In this document: positions 44,943-54,545 of the stretch, one piece after another | Numbering within the stretch: the stretch's first letter is position 1 | Layout of the letters: every line of letters starts with the position of its first letter | Assembly (NCBI RefSeq): GCF_003113895.1 | Contig: NZ_BDUD01000001.1 | Location: 3,560,308 to 3,624,307, forward strand | Direction: 5' to 3' | Source: Nostoc commune NIES-4072 | Lineage (GTDB): Bacteria; Cyanobacteriota; Cyanobacteriia; Cyanobacteriales; Nostocaceae | DNA length: 64,000 nt | The notes under the pieces: generated by a model | The model's database searches: none | What the model saw: only the letters and a program-made list of their open reading frames with translations | What the model was told of the DNA's origin: nothing | Program-made: the position numbers and the translations under genes

Positions 44943-45857
44943 TTATTTAACCTTTTGCTTTCTGATAGGAGTACGAACAATAAATTGACTAGCAGCTGAA
45001 TTAATAGCAATTGGTTCGATTTTTCCTTGGGAAACTAAAGTTTGATAAATTAAAGCTGTAATCTCTCCGCGTGTGGCAGGTTTTGTTGGATTAAGAACTT
45101 TGGTATTTGGATAATTCACCACTATATTTTTTTCGGTTGCTGCTGCTACATCTCCAACAGCATATTGCGGAATCTTGTTGGCATCTGCGTAAGTATTAGT
45201 AATAATAAATGATGCAGGATGGTTAAGATCCACAGCATTAGCTGTTACAGCCTGAGCTTTTGATATTAATAACGGTTGCATCAAAGTAGTAAATGCAAGA
45301 GGCATGAAAATACGTCTTTTTACAGCTTTTCGTGTGGTTTGTTCAGGAAATACTCTCTGCGCGATTGTAGGGACGGTAACTGCTGATGCACTAGTAGTTA
45401 AATTTAAACCTTTATTTAAAGCAACTATAGCCTCAACCTTAGAAACCGGTTGATTGGGACGAAAGTAACCACCAGCATAACCCGACATAAAACCTTGTTG
45501 ATATGCTTCTTCAATGGGACGAGTTGCCCAATAGTTAGCAGGAATATCTTTATATACAGCACCACTTTGGATCTGGCGAATTGCTGGTCGATCAAAAGCT
45601 TTACGAATGATTGCTGCAAACTCATCTCGGTCTACTGGCTGTTCTGGTCTAAATGTACCATCAGGATATCCAGTTACAATATTTCTTGCAGCCAAACCCC
45701 GAATAAATGGCTCTGCCCAATAACTAGATTTAACATCGCTAAAAGTATTTACAGATGAAGATTGAGCAGATGTATCTAATGCTCCAACTGCAAGTACTAT
45801 TAAATTTAAAGATAGTAAAGATACACCTGCTGACACTATCTTTGTTAACTGCGTCAC
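44943..45857 (-). CDS. SLH-domain exported protein (304 aa)
   Basis: A signal peptide (about residues 1-32, LLSLNLIVLAVGALDTSAQS) is followed by SLH repeats: FSDVKSSYWAEPFIRGLAAR with GYPDGTFRPEQPVDRDEFAA; YKDIPANYWATRPIEEAYQQ with GYAGGYFRPNQPVSKVEAIV; and a third, weaker one near the C terminus (YAVGDVAAATEKNIVVNYPN, PTKPATRGEITALIYQTL). SLH domains bind secondary cell-wall polymers in the periplasm. A hydrophobic stretch (FMPLAFTTLMQPLL, about 188-201) splits repeats two and three. Divergent from the second DUF389 gene. Confidence 0.82.
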   Translation of the reverse strand: MTQLTKIVSAGVSLLSLNLIVLAVGALDTSAQSSSVNTFSDVKSSYWAEPFIRGLAARNIVTGYPDGTFRPEQPVDRDEFAAIIRKAFDRPAIRQIQSGAVYKDIPANYWATRPIEEAYQQGFMSGYAGGYFRPNQPVSKVEAIVALNKGLNLTTSASAVTVPTIAQRVFPEQTTRKAVKRRIFMPLAFTTLMQPLLISKAQAVTANAVDLNHPASFIITNTYADANKIPQYAVGDVAAATEKNIVVNYPNTKVLNPTKPATRGEITALIYQTLVSQGKIEPIAINSAASQFIVRTPIRKQKVK

Positions 45858-46347
45858 GATCTATGCCCCTTTTTTTCAATCATTCATTCTTTTAATGCTT
45901 CGATACTATTATTAAATAGTGCAGATTTCGGGGATAAATTTCTAATACATCTTAAAATACTACTATAGGCTGATTCTACTTATTCATTAAGAGATATCTA
46001 GCGGGTTAAACGAACAACAAATTTTTAGGTGTTTGAATTAGTGTTTAAATTGGTGCTTGAATAATAATTCATACCGACATCAAAACTTTCCATGTAAACA
46101 ATAAAAATTAAACCCTGGGGTAATAAAGGAAAAATATAGCTGATTTATTCACGTGTTTTCCACTATTTAGATTTAATGTAAATCTAAAACGATAATGTAA
46201 TGAAACCTTTTGCTACACCAATTTTCCCAAATTAAGCAATAAACAAACCAATGTTGATTGAGTATGAGATACATTTTTAAAAAAATATTTCTTTGGGTAG
46301 TAGAGTTATTGCCTTAAAAAGCAAGATGGTTAGCTCAGGAGGATAAA
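45858..46347. other. Divergent promoter region (SLH / DUF389)
   Basis: About 490 bp of AT-rich sequence. No gene, repeat or operator stands out. AGGAGG (46337-46342) is the ribosome binding site of the next gene. Confidence 0.6.
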
Positions 46348-47631
46348 ATGCGTCAACTCATTATCCAAGTACCACGGGGAAACGGAAAAGCTGTTATTGA
46401 TATTGCCAAATCTCATAACGGCACAAATCTGGCACGATTTGAAGGGAATGCAGACGAACCGATTGATGTGGTGATTGTTCACGTTTCTAATGGAGAAGTT
46501 GGGAAAGTCTTAGAGGAATTGCAAGACTTGCCCAAAGTACACATCACGCTCATACCAACTGGTGCGATCGCTCTGCAACCACCTGCATCGGAAGCAGCCC
46601 AGCAAGTTGTGGATGTAGAAGAACGCAGTCCGATTGAGATTTTTCTTTCTGGTTTGCAAAGTGTTGGCTCTTGGCAAGGTTTTCTAGGTTATGCATCGCT
46701 TGCAGGTTTTGTAGTCTGGATTGGCTTGTATACTAATACAACTTACTTACTGGTAGCGGCAATGCTGATTGCGCCGTTTGCAGGCCCGGCAATGAATACA
46801 GCGATCGCAACTGCATGGGGCGATCGCAAACTCCTGGGGCGGAGTATCCTACGATATTTTGCCGCTTTAGCAGTCACAATTGCCACCACTTGGCTACTTA
46901 GCCTAATCTTAAGGCAAGAAATCCCCACTAGTTTAATGCTAGACAGTAGCCAGATTTCAGCAGTGGCAGTGATTTTACCATTGGTAGCCGGAGCCGCCGG
47001 AGCGCTCACCTTGGTTCAGTCAGACCGGAGCAGTTTAGTCTCTGGGGCAGCAACCGGAATGTTAGTCGCCGCTTCCTTAGCTCCACCTGCGGGAATTGTC
47101 GGTATGGCAAGTGCAATTGGCAGGTGGGATATGGCAATTTCGGGGCTGTTCTTACTGTTTTTGCAACTATGCGGCATCAACTTTTCAGCAGCCCTCTTGT
47201 TCCGAATTTTTGGGCTGTCTCCTCAAGCAACTCGCTATGGGCGTGGTAAAAAACGGGTATTTACTATTGCTTTGACGATCACTGTTATCGCATTGGCTCT
47301 TTTACTAACTTGGCAGTTTTCCCATTCTCCCAATCTTCAACGCTCTAGCCTTGCCCAACGTGCTAACGCCCAAGTCCAGAAAGCTGTGGAGCAAGTTGGT
47401 TTAGCAAAATTAGTCGAGTCGAATGTACGCTTTACACGATCCAACATTGAAGGCCAGGATACCCTGCTATCTGTTATTTATGTGCAGCGTCAACCGCAAG
47501 TTACAGTGTCTAATGAAGAAATACGCTCTAGGCTCACCCAATCAATTCAAGCTCAATTATTGAAACAGGATTTAAATGTCACACCTTTAGTTGATGTCAA
47601 CGTGCTAGAACCACCAGTGAGTAAACAATAA
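46348..47631 (+). CDS. DUF389-domain membrane protein with N-terminal soluble domain (427 aa)
   Basis: AGGAGGATAAA is an excellent ribosome binding site. Residues 1-85 (MRQLIIQVPRGNGKAVIDIA) form a small ACT/GlnB-like alpha-beta domain often fused before DUF389. The membrane part (about 110-345) has AAMLIAPFAGPAMNTAIATA, GAATGMLVAASLAPPAGIVG and LFLLFLQLCGINFSAALLF. A periplasmic or cytoplasmic alpha-beta domain ends it. It differs from the first DUF389 protein in its N-terminal domain. A 35-bp-long heptamer repeat follows, then the channel gene. Confidence 0.8.
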   Translation: MRQLIIQVPRGNGKAVIDIAKSHNGTNLARFEGNADEPIDVVIVHVSNGEVGKVLEELQDLPKVHITLIPTGAIALQPPASEAAQQVVDVEERSPIEIFLSGLQSVGSWQGFLGYASLAGFVVWIGLYTNTTYLLVAAMLIAPFAGPAMNTAIATAWGDRKLLGRSILRYFAALAVTIATTWLLSLILRQEIPTSLMLDSSQISAVAVILPLVAGAAGALTLVQSDRSSLVSGAATGMLVAASLAPPAGIVGMASAIGRWDMAISGLFLLFLQLCGINFSAALLFRIFGLSPQATRYGRGKKRVFTIALTITVIALALLLTWQFSHSPNLQRSSLAQRANAQVQKAVEQVGLAKLVESNVRFTRSNIEGQDTLLSVIYVQRQPQVTVSNEEIRSRLTQSIQAQLLKQDLNVTPLVDVNVLEPPVSKQ

Positions 47632-47691
47632 GCCCAATTCTCTAAAATACAGCAACAGATTCAAACCTAAAAACCTAATGATGGAGATTTT

Positions 47692-47739
47692 AATTACGAA
47701 TTGCGAATTACGAATTACGAATTACGAATTACGAATTAA
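47692..47739. repeat. Heptamer tandem repeat AATTACG / AATTGCG
   Basis: Six or seven copies of AATTACG with one AATTGCG variant directly precede the channel gene. The longer reading of that gene would translate the repeat. Confidence 0.85.
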
Positions 47740-47743
47740 TATT

Positions 47744-48559
47744 ATGAGTAGTCCAAAGCTTTCCCAAAAGCAAGCCCTAGAAAAAGAACGCAGCGAAGTC
47801 TTACAACAGTTGGAAGATTGGCTAGAAATTCCCATGCTGGTGCTAGGTTTTGTATGGCTAGCACTATTCATCATCGAGATCGTCTGGGGGTTAAATCCTT
47901 TCCTGGAAGCCGTTAGCATCACTATTTGGATTATTTTTATCTTAGATTTTCTACTGAAACTAACGATCGCTCCTCAGAAAATTTCTTATATCAAAAACAA
48001 CTGGCTAACAGCTATTTCTCTGATGTTGCCAGCCCTGCGTAGTTTTCGGATTATACGAGTTATACGGATACTACGAACAACCAGGGTTGTGCGAGGGCTA
48101 CAACTGTTGCGAGTCATGACTCGTGCTAACCAAGGAATGAGGGTTTTGGGAGCAAGTATTAGTCGTCGAGGGTTTGGTTATGTTGTGGCATTAACTGCGA
48201 TCGTTACTGTAATAGGAGCAGCAGGGATGTATGCATTTGAAAACGAAGTTCCTGATGAATCAGGACTGCACGATTACAGCACTGCTTTCTGGTGGACAGC
48301 AATGCTCATGACAACGATGGGTTCTGACTATTCGCCCAAAACGCCCGAAGGACGGGTGCTTTGTTTTTTCTTAGCATTATATGCGTTTGCCGTGTTTGGC
48401 TATGTCACTGCAACTTTAGCGACCTTTTTTATTGGCCGTGATGCCGATGATGATCAAGCAGAGTTAGCCGGAGCGAAATCGATTCAAATGCTTCAGAGTG
48501 AAATTACAGCTTTGCGGCAGGAAATTCAAGAATTATTGCATCAAAATTCACAGCGTTGA
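47744..48559 (+). CDS. Voltage-gated-type ion channel with unusual pore motif (271 aa)
   Basis: Six membrane helices are predicted. S4 is plain: FRIIRVIRILRTTRVVRGLQ has Arg every third residue (about residues 102-121). The pore loop reads TAMLMTTMGSDYSPKTPEGR, where K+ channels have TVGYGD, so selectivity may differ. S6 is LCFFLALYAFAVFGYVTAT. A C-terminal coiled coil (about 245-268) would aid tetramerisation. I chose ATG 47744: the upstream in-frame start would translate the heptamer repeat. MscS begins 32 bp downstream, so these are cotranscribed. Confidence 0.83.
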   Translation: MSSPKLSQKQALEKERSEVLQQLEDWLEIPMLVLGFVWLALFIIEIVWGLNPFLEAVSITIWIIFILDFLLKLTIAPQKISYIKNNWLTAISLMLPALRSFRIIRVIRILRTTRVVRGLQLLRVMTRANQGMRVLGASISRRGFGYVVALTAIVTVIGAAGMYAFENEVPDESGLHDYSTAFWWTAMLMTTMGSDYSPKTPEGRVLCFFLALYAFAVFGYVTATLATFFIGRDADDDQAELAGAKSIQMLQSEITALRQEIQELLHQNSQR

Positions 48560-48591
48560 TGTTAGCAAATATTAATTAGTGAGGAAAGTTT

Positions 48592-49599
48592 ATGAATGCA
48601 GAAATCTCCGCAGCTTGGGATAAAGTTCAAAGCATGATTAACGGGTTTATAGCTTTGCTACCTAACCTTCTGTTAGGGTTAATTGTCTTTATACTATTTT
48701 TGTTTATTGCTAGCAGAATTAAGGTAGTGGTTAAGCGGTTAACTCGTAACCGTCGTTCCGCCCGTAATCTTGGATTAGTGCTGGGAAGGTTAGCTCAGGG
48801 CATAACAATTTTGATTGGGTTGTTTATCGCCCTTTCTATTGTAATTCCCTCATTTAAAGCTGGCGATTTAGTCCAACTTTTGGGAATTAGTGGGGTAGCA
48901 ATTGGTTTTGCTTTCCGCGATATTCTGCAAAACTTTTTAGCTGGGATTTTAATTCTACTAACTGAACCTTTTCAAATTGACGACCAAATTGTGTTTAAAG
49001 GCTTTGAGGGAACAGTTGAAAATATCCAAACAAGAGCAACAACAATCAGAACCTACGATGGTCGGCGGATTGTGATTCCTAACTCAGAATTATTTACTAA
49101 TTCGGTAACTGTCAATACTGCTTTTGATAACCGCCGATTAGAATACGATGTCGGTATTGGCTACGGCGACGACATTGACCAAGCCAAGCAGTTGATGTTA
49201 GACGCAATGCATAGCGTAGACGAGGTTTTAAAAGATCCGGCTCCTGATGTACTAGCAATGGAACTAGCCGGAAGCACTGTTAACATCCGGGTGCGCTGGT
49301 GGGTTCATCCACCAAGACGAGCAGATAATCTGATTTCGCGGGATAAAGTGATTACTGCTATTAAGAAAAAACTCGTTGCAAATGGTATTGATTTACCTTT
49401 TCCCACACAACAAATTCTATTTCATGACCAGACCGAAGAGACAGATGGCGATCGCTCCCGTCAGCGTGAAGGTTGGCCTGCCGGCAAAGGTGAAGTACCA
49501 AAGCCACGCCGTATTAGCGATACTCTCAGGTTACTTGCTCAAAAGCAAGATGATGGCAATAGTAAAGTAGATTCTGCAAAGGTGAATAATGAAACATGA
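48592..49599 (+). CDS. Mechanosensitive channel, MscS family (335 aa)
   Basis: Three membrane segments (about residues 15-40, 60-85, 90-120). The TM3 pore helix is GISGVAIGFAFRDILQNFLA and is followed by the upper beta domain (FQIDDQIVFKGFEGTVENIQ, TYDGRRIVIPNSELFTNSV) and the alpha/beta C-terminal domain. Length fits small MscS channels. It opens on membrane tension to release solutes at hypo-osmotic shock. GAGGAAAG lies before the ATG. The stop overlaps the DUF2254 start by 4 bp (ATGA). It is the intact paralogue of 43758-44896. Confidence 0.92.
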   Translation: MNAEISAAWDKVQSMINGFIALLPNLLLGLIVFILFLFIASRIKVVVKRLTRNRRSARNLGLVLGRLAQGITILIGLFIALSIVIPSFKAGDLVQLLGISGVAIGFAFRDILQNFLAGILILLTEPFQIDDQIVFKGFEGTVENIQTRATTIRTYDGRRIVIPNSELFTNSVTVNTAFDNRRLEYDVGIGYGDDIDQAKQLMLDAMHSVDEVLKDPAPDVLAMELAGSTVNIRVRWWVHPPRRADNLISRDKVITAIKKKLVANGIDLPFPTQQILFHDQTEETDGDRSRQREGWPAGKGEVPKPRRISDTLRLLAQKQDDGNSKVDSAKVNNET

Positions 49600-50942
49600 A
49601 AAATGTCAAATTAGGCAAACTGTGGGATACGCTCCACTCAAGCTATTGGTTCATTCCGTCAATTATGGCTATAATTACCACTGCGTTGGCATTCATAATG
49701 TTAATGCTCGATCGCACAGGTAAGGCAGGTCTTAATTATTGGTGGAGCTATACTGGTGGAGCAGACGGAGCGCGATCGGTTTTAGGAGCAGTTGCAGGTT
49801 CAATGATTAGCGTTGCTGCTACTGCCTTTTCAATTACAATCGTGGCGCTTCAGTTAGCTGCTTCCAATTTTGGCCCCCGTCTCCTGCGTAATTTCATGCA
49901 GGACACTGGCAATCAAGTTGTCCTTGGTACATTTATTAGTACGTTTATCTACTGCTTGCTGATACTTCGGACTATTCATGGTGAGGGAGATGGATATAGT
50001 CAGTTTGTACCGCAAATTTCGGTTACGTGCGGTATTTTACTGGCAATTATTAGCATCGGAGTTTTGATTTATTTTATCGATCATGCTTCTACAATAATTC
50101 AGGCTTCGCACATCATCGAAAATGTTAGTGATGACTTAGATAGAGCCATCGATCGCTTGTTTCCCAAAAAAATCGGGCGTAGTATCCCATTTGGACAAGA
50201 AATTGCAGAAATACCTGACAATTTTGACTTGGTTGCAAGTCCTGTAATAGTTAATAAGAATGGTTACATACAAGCAATTGACGACGAAGAATTGATGAAA
50301 ATTGCCCGCAGAAACAATCTTTTATTGCGCGTCGAGTCTCGACCCGGAAAGTTTATTGTTAAGGACAGTGATTTAGTTATGGTTTTTCCTGGTAAATTTG
50401 TGAACCAAAAATTAACCAAACAAATCAATGATTGCTTTATTTTGGGTAAAGAACGTAGCGAACAGCAAGATATCGAGTTTCCCATCGATCAGTTAGTAGA
50501 AATTGCCCTACGTGCGCTTTCTCCAGGGATTAATGACCCATTTACTGCAATTCGCTGTGTTGATAGACTAGGCGCTGGACTATCCCGTTTAGCCCAAAAA
50601 GATTTTCCTTCACCTTACCGCTACGATGAAGATCATAAATTACGTGCGATCGCTTTTGGGGTAACATTTGAGGGATTGGTTGATAGTGCCTTTAATGGAA
50701 TTCGCCAATATGCACGCTCTGATACATCAGTAACCATTCGTTTATTAGAAGCGATCGAGAATATTGCAACTTACACCAACAATCCCAAATATCAAGTAGT
50801 TTTACAGCGTCATGCAGAGATGATTTTGCGCGGTAGCCAAGACGGTTTACCAGAAGAACTAGACCGCCAGGATGTGCAAAAGCAATATGACAACGTGATT
50901 CAAGCTTTAAAAAATCAGACTTTAGCTGAAAGAAAAAAATGA
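49596..50942 (+). CDS. DUF2254 membrane protein (448 aa)
   Basis: Two to four membrane segments (about residues 18-40, 60-85, 108-128, 142-165) precede a soluble domain. VAATAFSITIVALQLAASNF and the family signature RALSPGINDPFTAIRCVDRL (about 305-324) identify DUF2254. Function is unknown; the family often lies beside MscS and DUF389 genes. The start overlaps MscS by 4 bp and its end overlaps the YjdF-like gene by 4 bp, so three proteins are probably made in fixed proportion. Confidence 0.85.
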   Translation: MKNVKLGKLWDTLHSSYWFIPSIMAIITTALAFIMLMLDRTGKAGLNYWWSYTGGADGARSVLGAVAGSMISVAATAFSITIVALQLAASNFGPRLLRNFMQDTGNQVVLGTFISTFIYCLLILRTIHGEGDGYSQFVPQISVTCGILLAIISIGVLIYFIDHASTIIQASHIIENVSDDLDRAIDRLFPKKIGRSIPFGQEIAEIPDNFDLVASPVIVNKNGYIQAIDDEELMKIARRNNLLLRVESRPGKFIVKDSDLVMVFPGKFVNQKLTKQINDCFILGKERSEQQDIEFPIDQLVEIALRALSPGINDPFTAIRCVDRLGAGLSRLAQKDFPSPYRYDEDHKLRAIAFGVTFEGLVDSAFNGIRQYARSDTSVTIRLLEAIENIATYTNNPKYQVVLQRHAEMILRGSQDGLPEELDRQDVQKQYDNVIQALKNQTLAERKK

Positions 50943-51538
50943 AAAGTCTCAATTGGAAAGGTTATCGAATTATTGCGTGGTTAGGACAAGCTCTATTAAC
51001 AATTCTTGTCATAGCCACAGCAGTTCAAGGCAAGTGGACAAATGCCTTTGGTCTTGCAGTCTTCCTTATTGCATCCTTTGTATTTGTCATTCAAGATAAT
51101 AAGTTACCCACCTTGTTTGATTTTCTATTTGTCTTGGCTGCATTGCTAAATGCTACTGGTTGGGTATGGGATTTCTTTGGTATGCCAGGCCCTTATGATG
51201 AGATTGTTCATGCTTATACGACTTTTGCAATTACCCTCGCACTCAGTTTTTTAGTCTACGGTTCAATGCTGAATATATTTCGTAATCATACACTCTTATA
51301 TCTAGTGACAATTACCAGTTTTGGAATTGCCATTGGTGCTTTGTGGGAAGTTACGGAATGGTCTGCCGGTAAAATCCTTAATACTCAAGTAATTGAAAGC
51401 TTGGATGACACTATTATCGATTTAATTATGGACTCTCTTGGGGCTGGATTAGCAGCTTTAATTAACCTTTGGGCATTACGAGAGTGGACTAGTCGTAATG
51501 CAGAGGCAAATCATTCGCAAACTGAGACATACATTTAA
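50939..51538 (+). CDS. Membrane protein, DUF2238/YjdF-like (199 aa)
   Basis: Six hydrophobic segments. MPGPYDEIVHAYTTFAITLA, IGALWEVTEWSAGKILNT and DDTIIDLIMDSLGAGLAAL give conserved His, Glu and Asp inside the membrane, the pattern of DUF2238/YjdF-like proteins of unknown function. Its start overlaps the DUF2254 stop by 4 bp. Confidence 0.72.
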   Translation: MKSLNWKGYRIIAWLGQALLTILVIATAVQGKWTNAFGLAVFLIASFVFVIQDNKLPTLFDFLFVLAALLNATGWVWDFFGMPGPYDEIVHAYTTFAITLALSFLVYGSMLNIFRNHTLLYLVTITSFGIAIGALWEVTEWSAGKILNTQVIESLDDTIIDLIMDSLGAGLAALINLWALREWTSRNAEANHSQTETYI

Positions 51539-52818
51539 ACTACATAATATTTAATACTTGAAATAACTATGAAGACATCTAACTTTAAGCAAATATACTC
51601 AGCGATTAGAGATATGAGAAAAACCTGTCAGGCTTTCCGAAATCTTCAAACTGCGATCGGTAGATATACACGTGGCTACCACATACTAACTTCACAAAAG
51701 ACATTTGTTTATGAATAAAGAGCGTTCTGATCGTCAAGAATGCCAAGAACTTGGCCCTGAAAACAACAAACAACGTCGGAAATCATCTCGATCGATTCGT
51801 CGTCAAGCAGCGCAGATTGCCTTTAATCGGGGTGCGGCGGATCATGTTTGCAATGGTGAAGAACAAGACTATCGCGGCGCAGATGGAAATCCCAACTACA
51901 TTGCAAATTTCTCTAAGGGTTTGCCTCATAATGAACTTGGAGAAGTCAAGCCAGAAGCTTATAAATCTCTACTCAAAGCCCTTGAAAGTGGCAAACCACA
52001 AGATTTTGAAGCCATCAAGCTAGGTCTTGGTCGCAAATTGACTAATCCCCAAGCAGGCTTAGGTTTCGATCTAGAAGGCCCCGACGGCCATGCACCGGCT
52101 ATTCCTCCAGCACCTCGTATCGACTCAGCCGAAAACTCAGGGGAAATGGTAGAACTCTACTGGATGGCGCTGTTGCGAGATATCAACTTCACTGATTATG
52201 CAAAAGATCCCTTAGTTGCGGAAGCCGCAGCAGATTTGTCCAAATTGTCTGATTTTCGCGGCCCGAAAGTTGATGGATGTATCACACCAGCTACGCTGTT
52301 CCGAGGTATTCATACTGGTGACTTAGTAGGCCCTTATATCTCCCAGTTATTGCTCAAGGATATTCCTTTCGGTTCCCTAACGATTTCTCAAAAACAAAAA
52401 ACCGTACAACGAGATATCAATTACTTGACTGATTATGAAACTTGGTTAAATATCCAAAACGGTGGCGAAGCCAAAAAAGACGCTTTCGATGACACACCAC
52501 GCTATATCCGTAATGTGCGAGATATCGGTCAATACGTCCACGTTGATGCTCTCTACGAAGCTTACCTCAACGCCTGTTTGATTTTGTTGGGACTGAAAGC
52601 TCCTGTAGATGAGGGAAATCCTTACAAAAATTCTAAAACTCAAATTGGGTTTGGGACTTTTGGCGATCCCCATATTCTCAGTTTGGTGACTGAGGTAGCA
52701 ACCAGAGCTTTGAAAGCTGTATGGTTCCAAAAGTGGTATGTACATCGTCGGTTACGTCCAGAAGCATTTGGCGGACTGATTCATAATCAACTGACTGGCC
52801 GTGCAAAATATCCAATTA

Positions 52819-54545
52819 GGGGTTGCTGAAAAAAAAGAAAAGGTTACAGTCTCTAGATTATCAGACCAAAGAAAGATATTCAGGTGCAAGAGTTGAGGGT
52901 AAAATAACCCAAAATCCTTGCATCACCGTGACTAGCAGGACTAAAGTGTGTCATTAGTAACCATGTACCGAAAGCAGGAGCAAACTACAATCCCACCAGA
53001 AAACTTTGAACTTCCGTTTGAAGGAAAATTATCAGAAGATAATCGTTGGGTAATTATGGCTGATTTAATACCGTGGGCGGAATTTGAAGAGGAATATTCT
53101 TCATTTTTTTCGGCAGAGATGGGAGCGCCAGCAAAATCATTTCGGGTGGCATTAGGCGCATTAATAATCAAAGAAAAACTAGGAATAAGCGACAGAGAAA
53201 CAGTAGAACAAATTAAAGAAAACCCTTATCTACAGTACTTCATAGGAATATCATCTTATATTAATGAAGCTCCATTTGATCCATCTATGCTAGTCCATTT
53301 TCGTGAAAGAATTAGTGCAGACTTAGTAAACAAAGTAAATCAAGAAACTGTTAAAAGGATGCTAGAGACAACATCTTCGACTTTAGCAACTGAATCAACT
53401 GAATCAACTGAATCAACTCAAAAAAAAATAGAAGAATTAGAAAAAGAAGATAACACGCCGAAAAATCGGGGAAAATTAATATTAGATGCGACTTGTGCGC
53501 CAGCAGACATCAGCTATCCAACAGATTTCGAGCTATTAAATCAAGCAAGAAAACAGACAGAACGAATAATAGACCTTCTTTATGAACAGATAAAAGGTAC
53601 ATTAGAGAAAAAACCAAGGACTTATCGGGAAATAGCGAGAAAAAACTACTTAGAAGTCGCTAAAAAACGTCGTGTATCCCAAAAAGATAGGAAAAAAGCG
53701 ATTAAAAAGCAGCTTCAATATATCAAAAGAAACTTATCTCATATTGACCAGCTAATCAGATCGGGAGCAACTCTAGAAAAACTAAGTACTAAACAATATA
53801 AAATGTTGCTTGTAGTTGTAGAAGTTTATCGTCAACAACTATGGTTGTATGAAAATAAAAAACAGAGTATTGATGACCGAATCGTTAGTTTAAGCCAACC
53901 ACATATCCGCCCAATTGTCCGTGGAAAAGCTGGGAAAGCCGTGGAATTTGGGGCAAAATTATCAGCTAGTTATTTTGATGGGTATGTATTTTTAGACCAT
54001 ATTAGTTGGGATAATTTTAATGAATCAGGAGACTTAAAATCACAAGTAGAAGCATATAAAAACTATACTGGCTATTATCCAGAATCGGTTCATGTAGATA
54101 AAATTTATCGCACAAGAGAGAATAGAGCTTGGTGCAAAGGAAGAGGTATTATCATGAGTGGTCCTCCTTTGGGAAGACCACCAGCCAATGTTAGTAAAGA
54201 AAAAAAGAAACAAGATTTAGAATCTGAGAGAATTCGTAATTGTATTGAAGGAAAATTTGGGCAAGCTAAAAGAAGGTTTAGCCTCAATCGAGTGATGGCG
54301 AAACTTTCCCACACTTCTGAAACTGCAATTGCTATTACTTTTCTAGTGATGAATCTTTCTACTCACCTGTCGCGGGTGTTTTATGCTTTTTTATGTCTAT
54401 TTTTGAAAACTGCACCTTTTTTGCAGTTCCGTATAACTGAAAATTATGATTTTATTAGTTATAAACAAGAAAAGCTTATCTTTGATTTTGCTTGAATAAC
54501 TAGTCAACCCTTAAGATTGCTTTTTCATACTTTTTCAGCAACCCC
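52819..54545 (+). mobile_element. IS5/IS1182-like insertion sequence, 1727 bp
   Basis: Terminal inverted repeats begin GGGGTTGCTGAAAAA at 52819 and end with the complement at 54545. CAATTA is directly repeated outside both ends (52813-52818, 54546-54551). One transposase gene fills the element. Insertion is in the haloperoxidase gene. Confidence 0.9.
52963..54495 (+). CDS. IS5/IS1182-type transposase (510 aa)
   Basis: N-terminal DUF772 region: EMGAPAKSFRVALGALIIKE, REQIKEN-like segment and the conserved YLQYFIGISSY..APFDPSMLVHFRER. DDE core: KLILDATCAPADISYPTDF (first Asp), YFDGYVFLDHISWDNFNESG and VHVDKIYRTREN (second), and an RIRNCIEGKFGQAKRRFSLN helix with the Glu. A TESTESTEST low-complexity linker lies near residue 140. 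Full length without stops. I prefer ATG 52963 over GTG 52948. Family name given from memory; a search would settle IS5 versus IS1182. Confidence 0.83.
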   Translation: MYRKQEQTTIPPENFELPFEGKLSEDNRWVIMADLIPWAEFEEEYSSFFSAEMGAPAKSFRVALGALIIKEKLGISDRETVEQIKENPYLQYFIGISSYINEAPFDPSMLVHFRERISADLVNKVNQETVKRMLETTSSTLATESTESTESTQKKIEELEKEDNTPKNRGKLILDATCAPADISYPTDFELLNQARKQTERIIDLLYEQIKGTLEKKPRTYREIARKNYLEVAKKRRVSQKDRKKAIKKQLQYIKRNLSHIDQLIRSGATLEKLSTKQYKMLLVVVEVYRQQLWLYENKKQSIDDRIVSLSQPHIRPIVRGKAGKAVEFGAKLSASYFDGYVFLDHISWDNFNESGDLKSQVEAYKNYTGYYPESVHVDKIYRTRENRAWCKGRGIIMSGPPLGRPPANVSKEKKKQDLESERIRNCIEGKFGQAKRRFSLNRVMAKLSHTSETAIAITFLVMNLSTHLSRVFYAFLCLFLKTAPFLQFRITENYDFISYKQEKLIFDFA

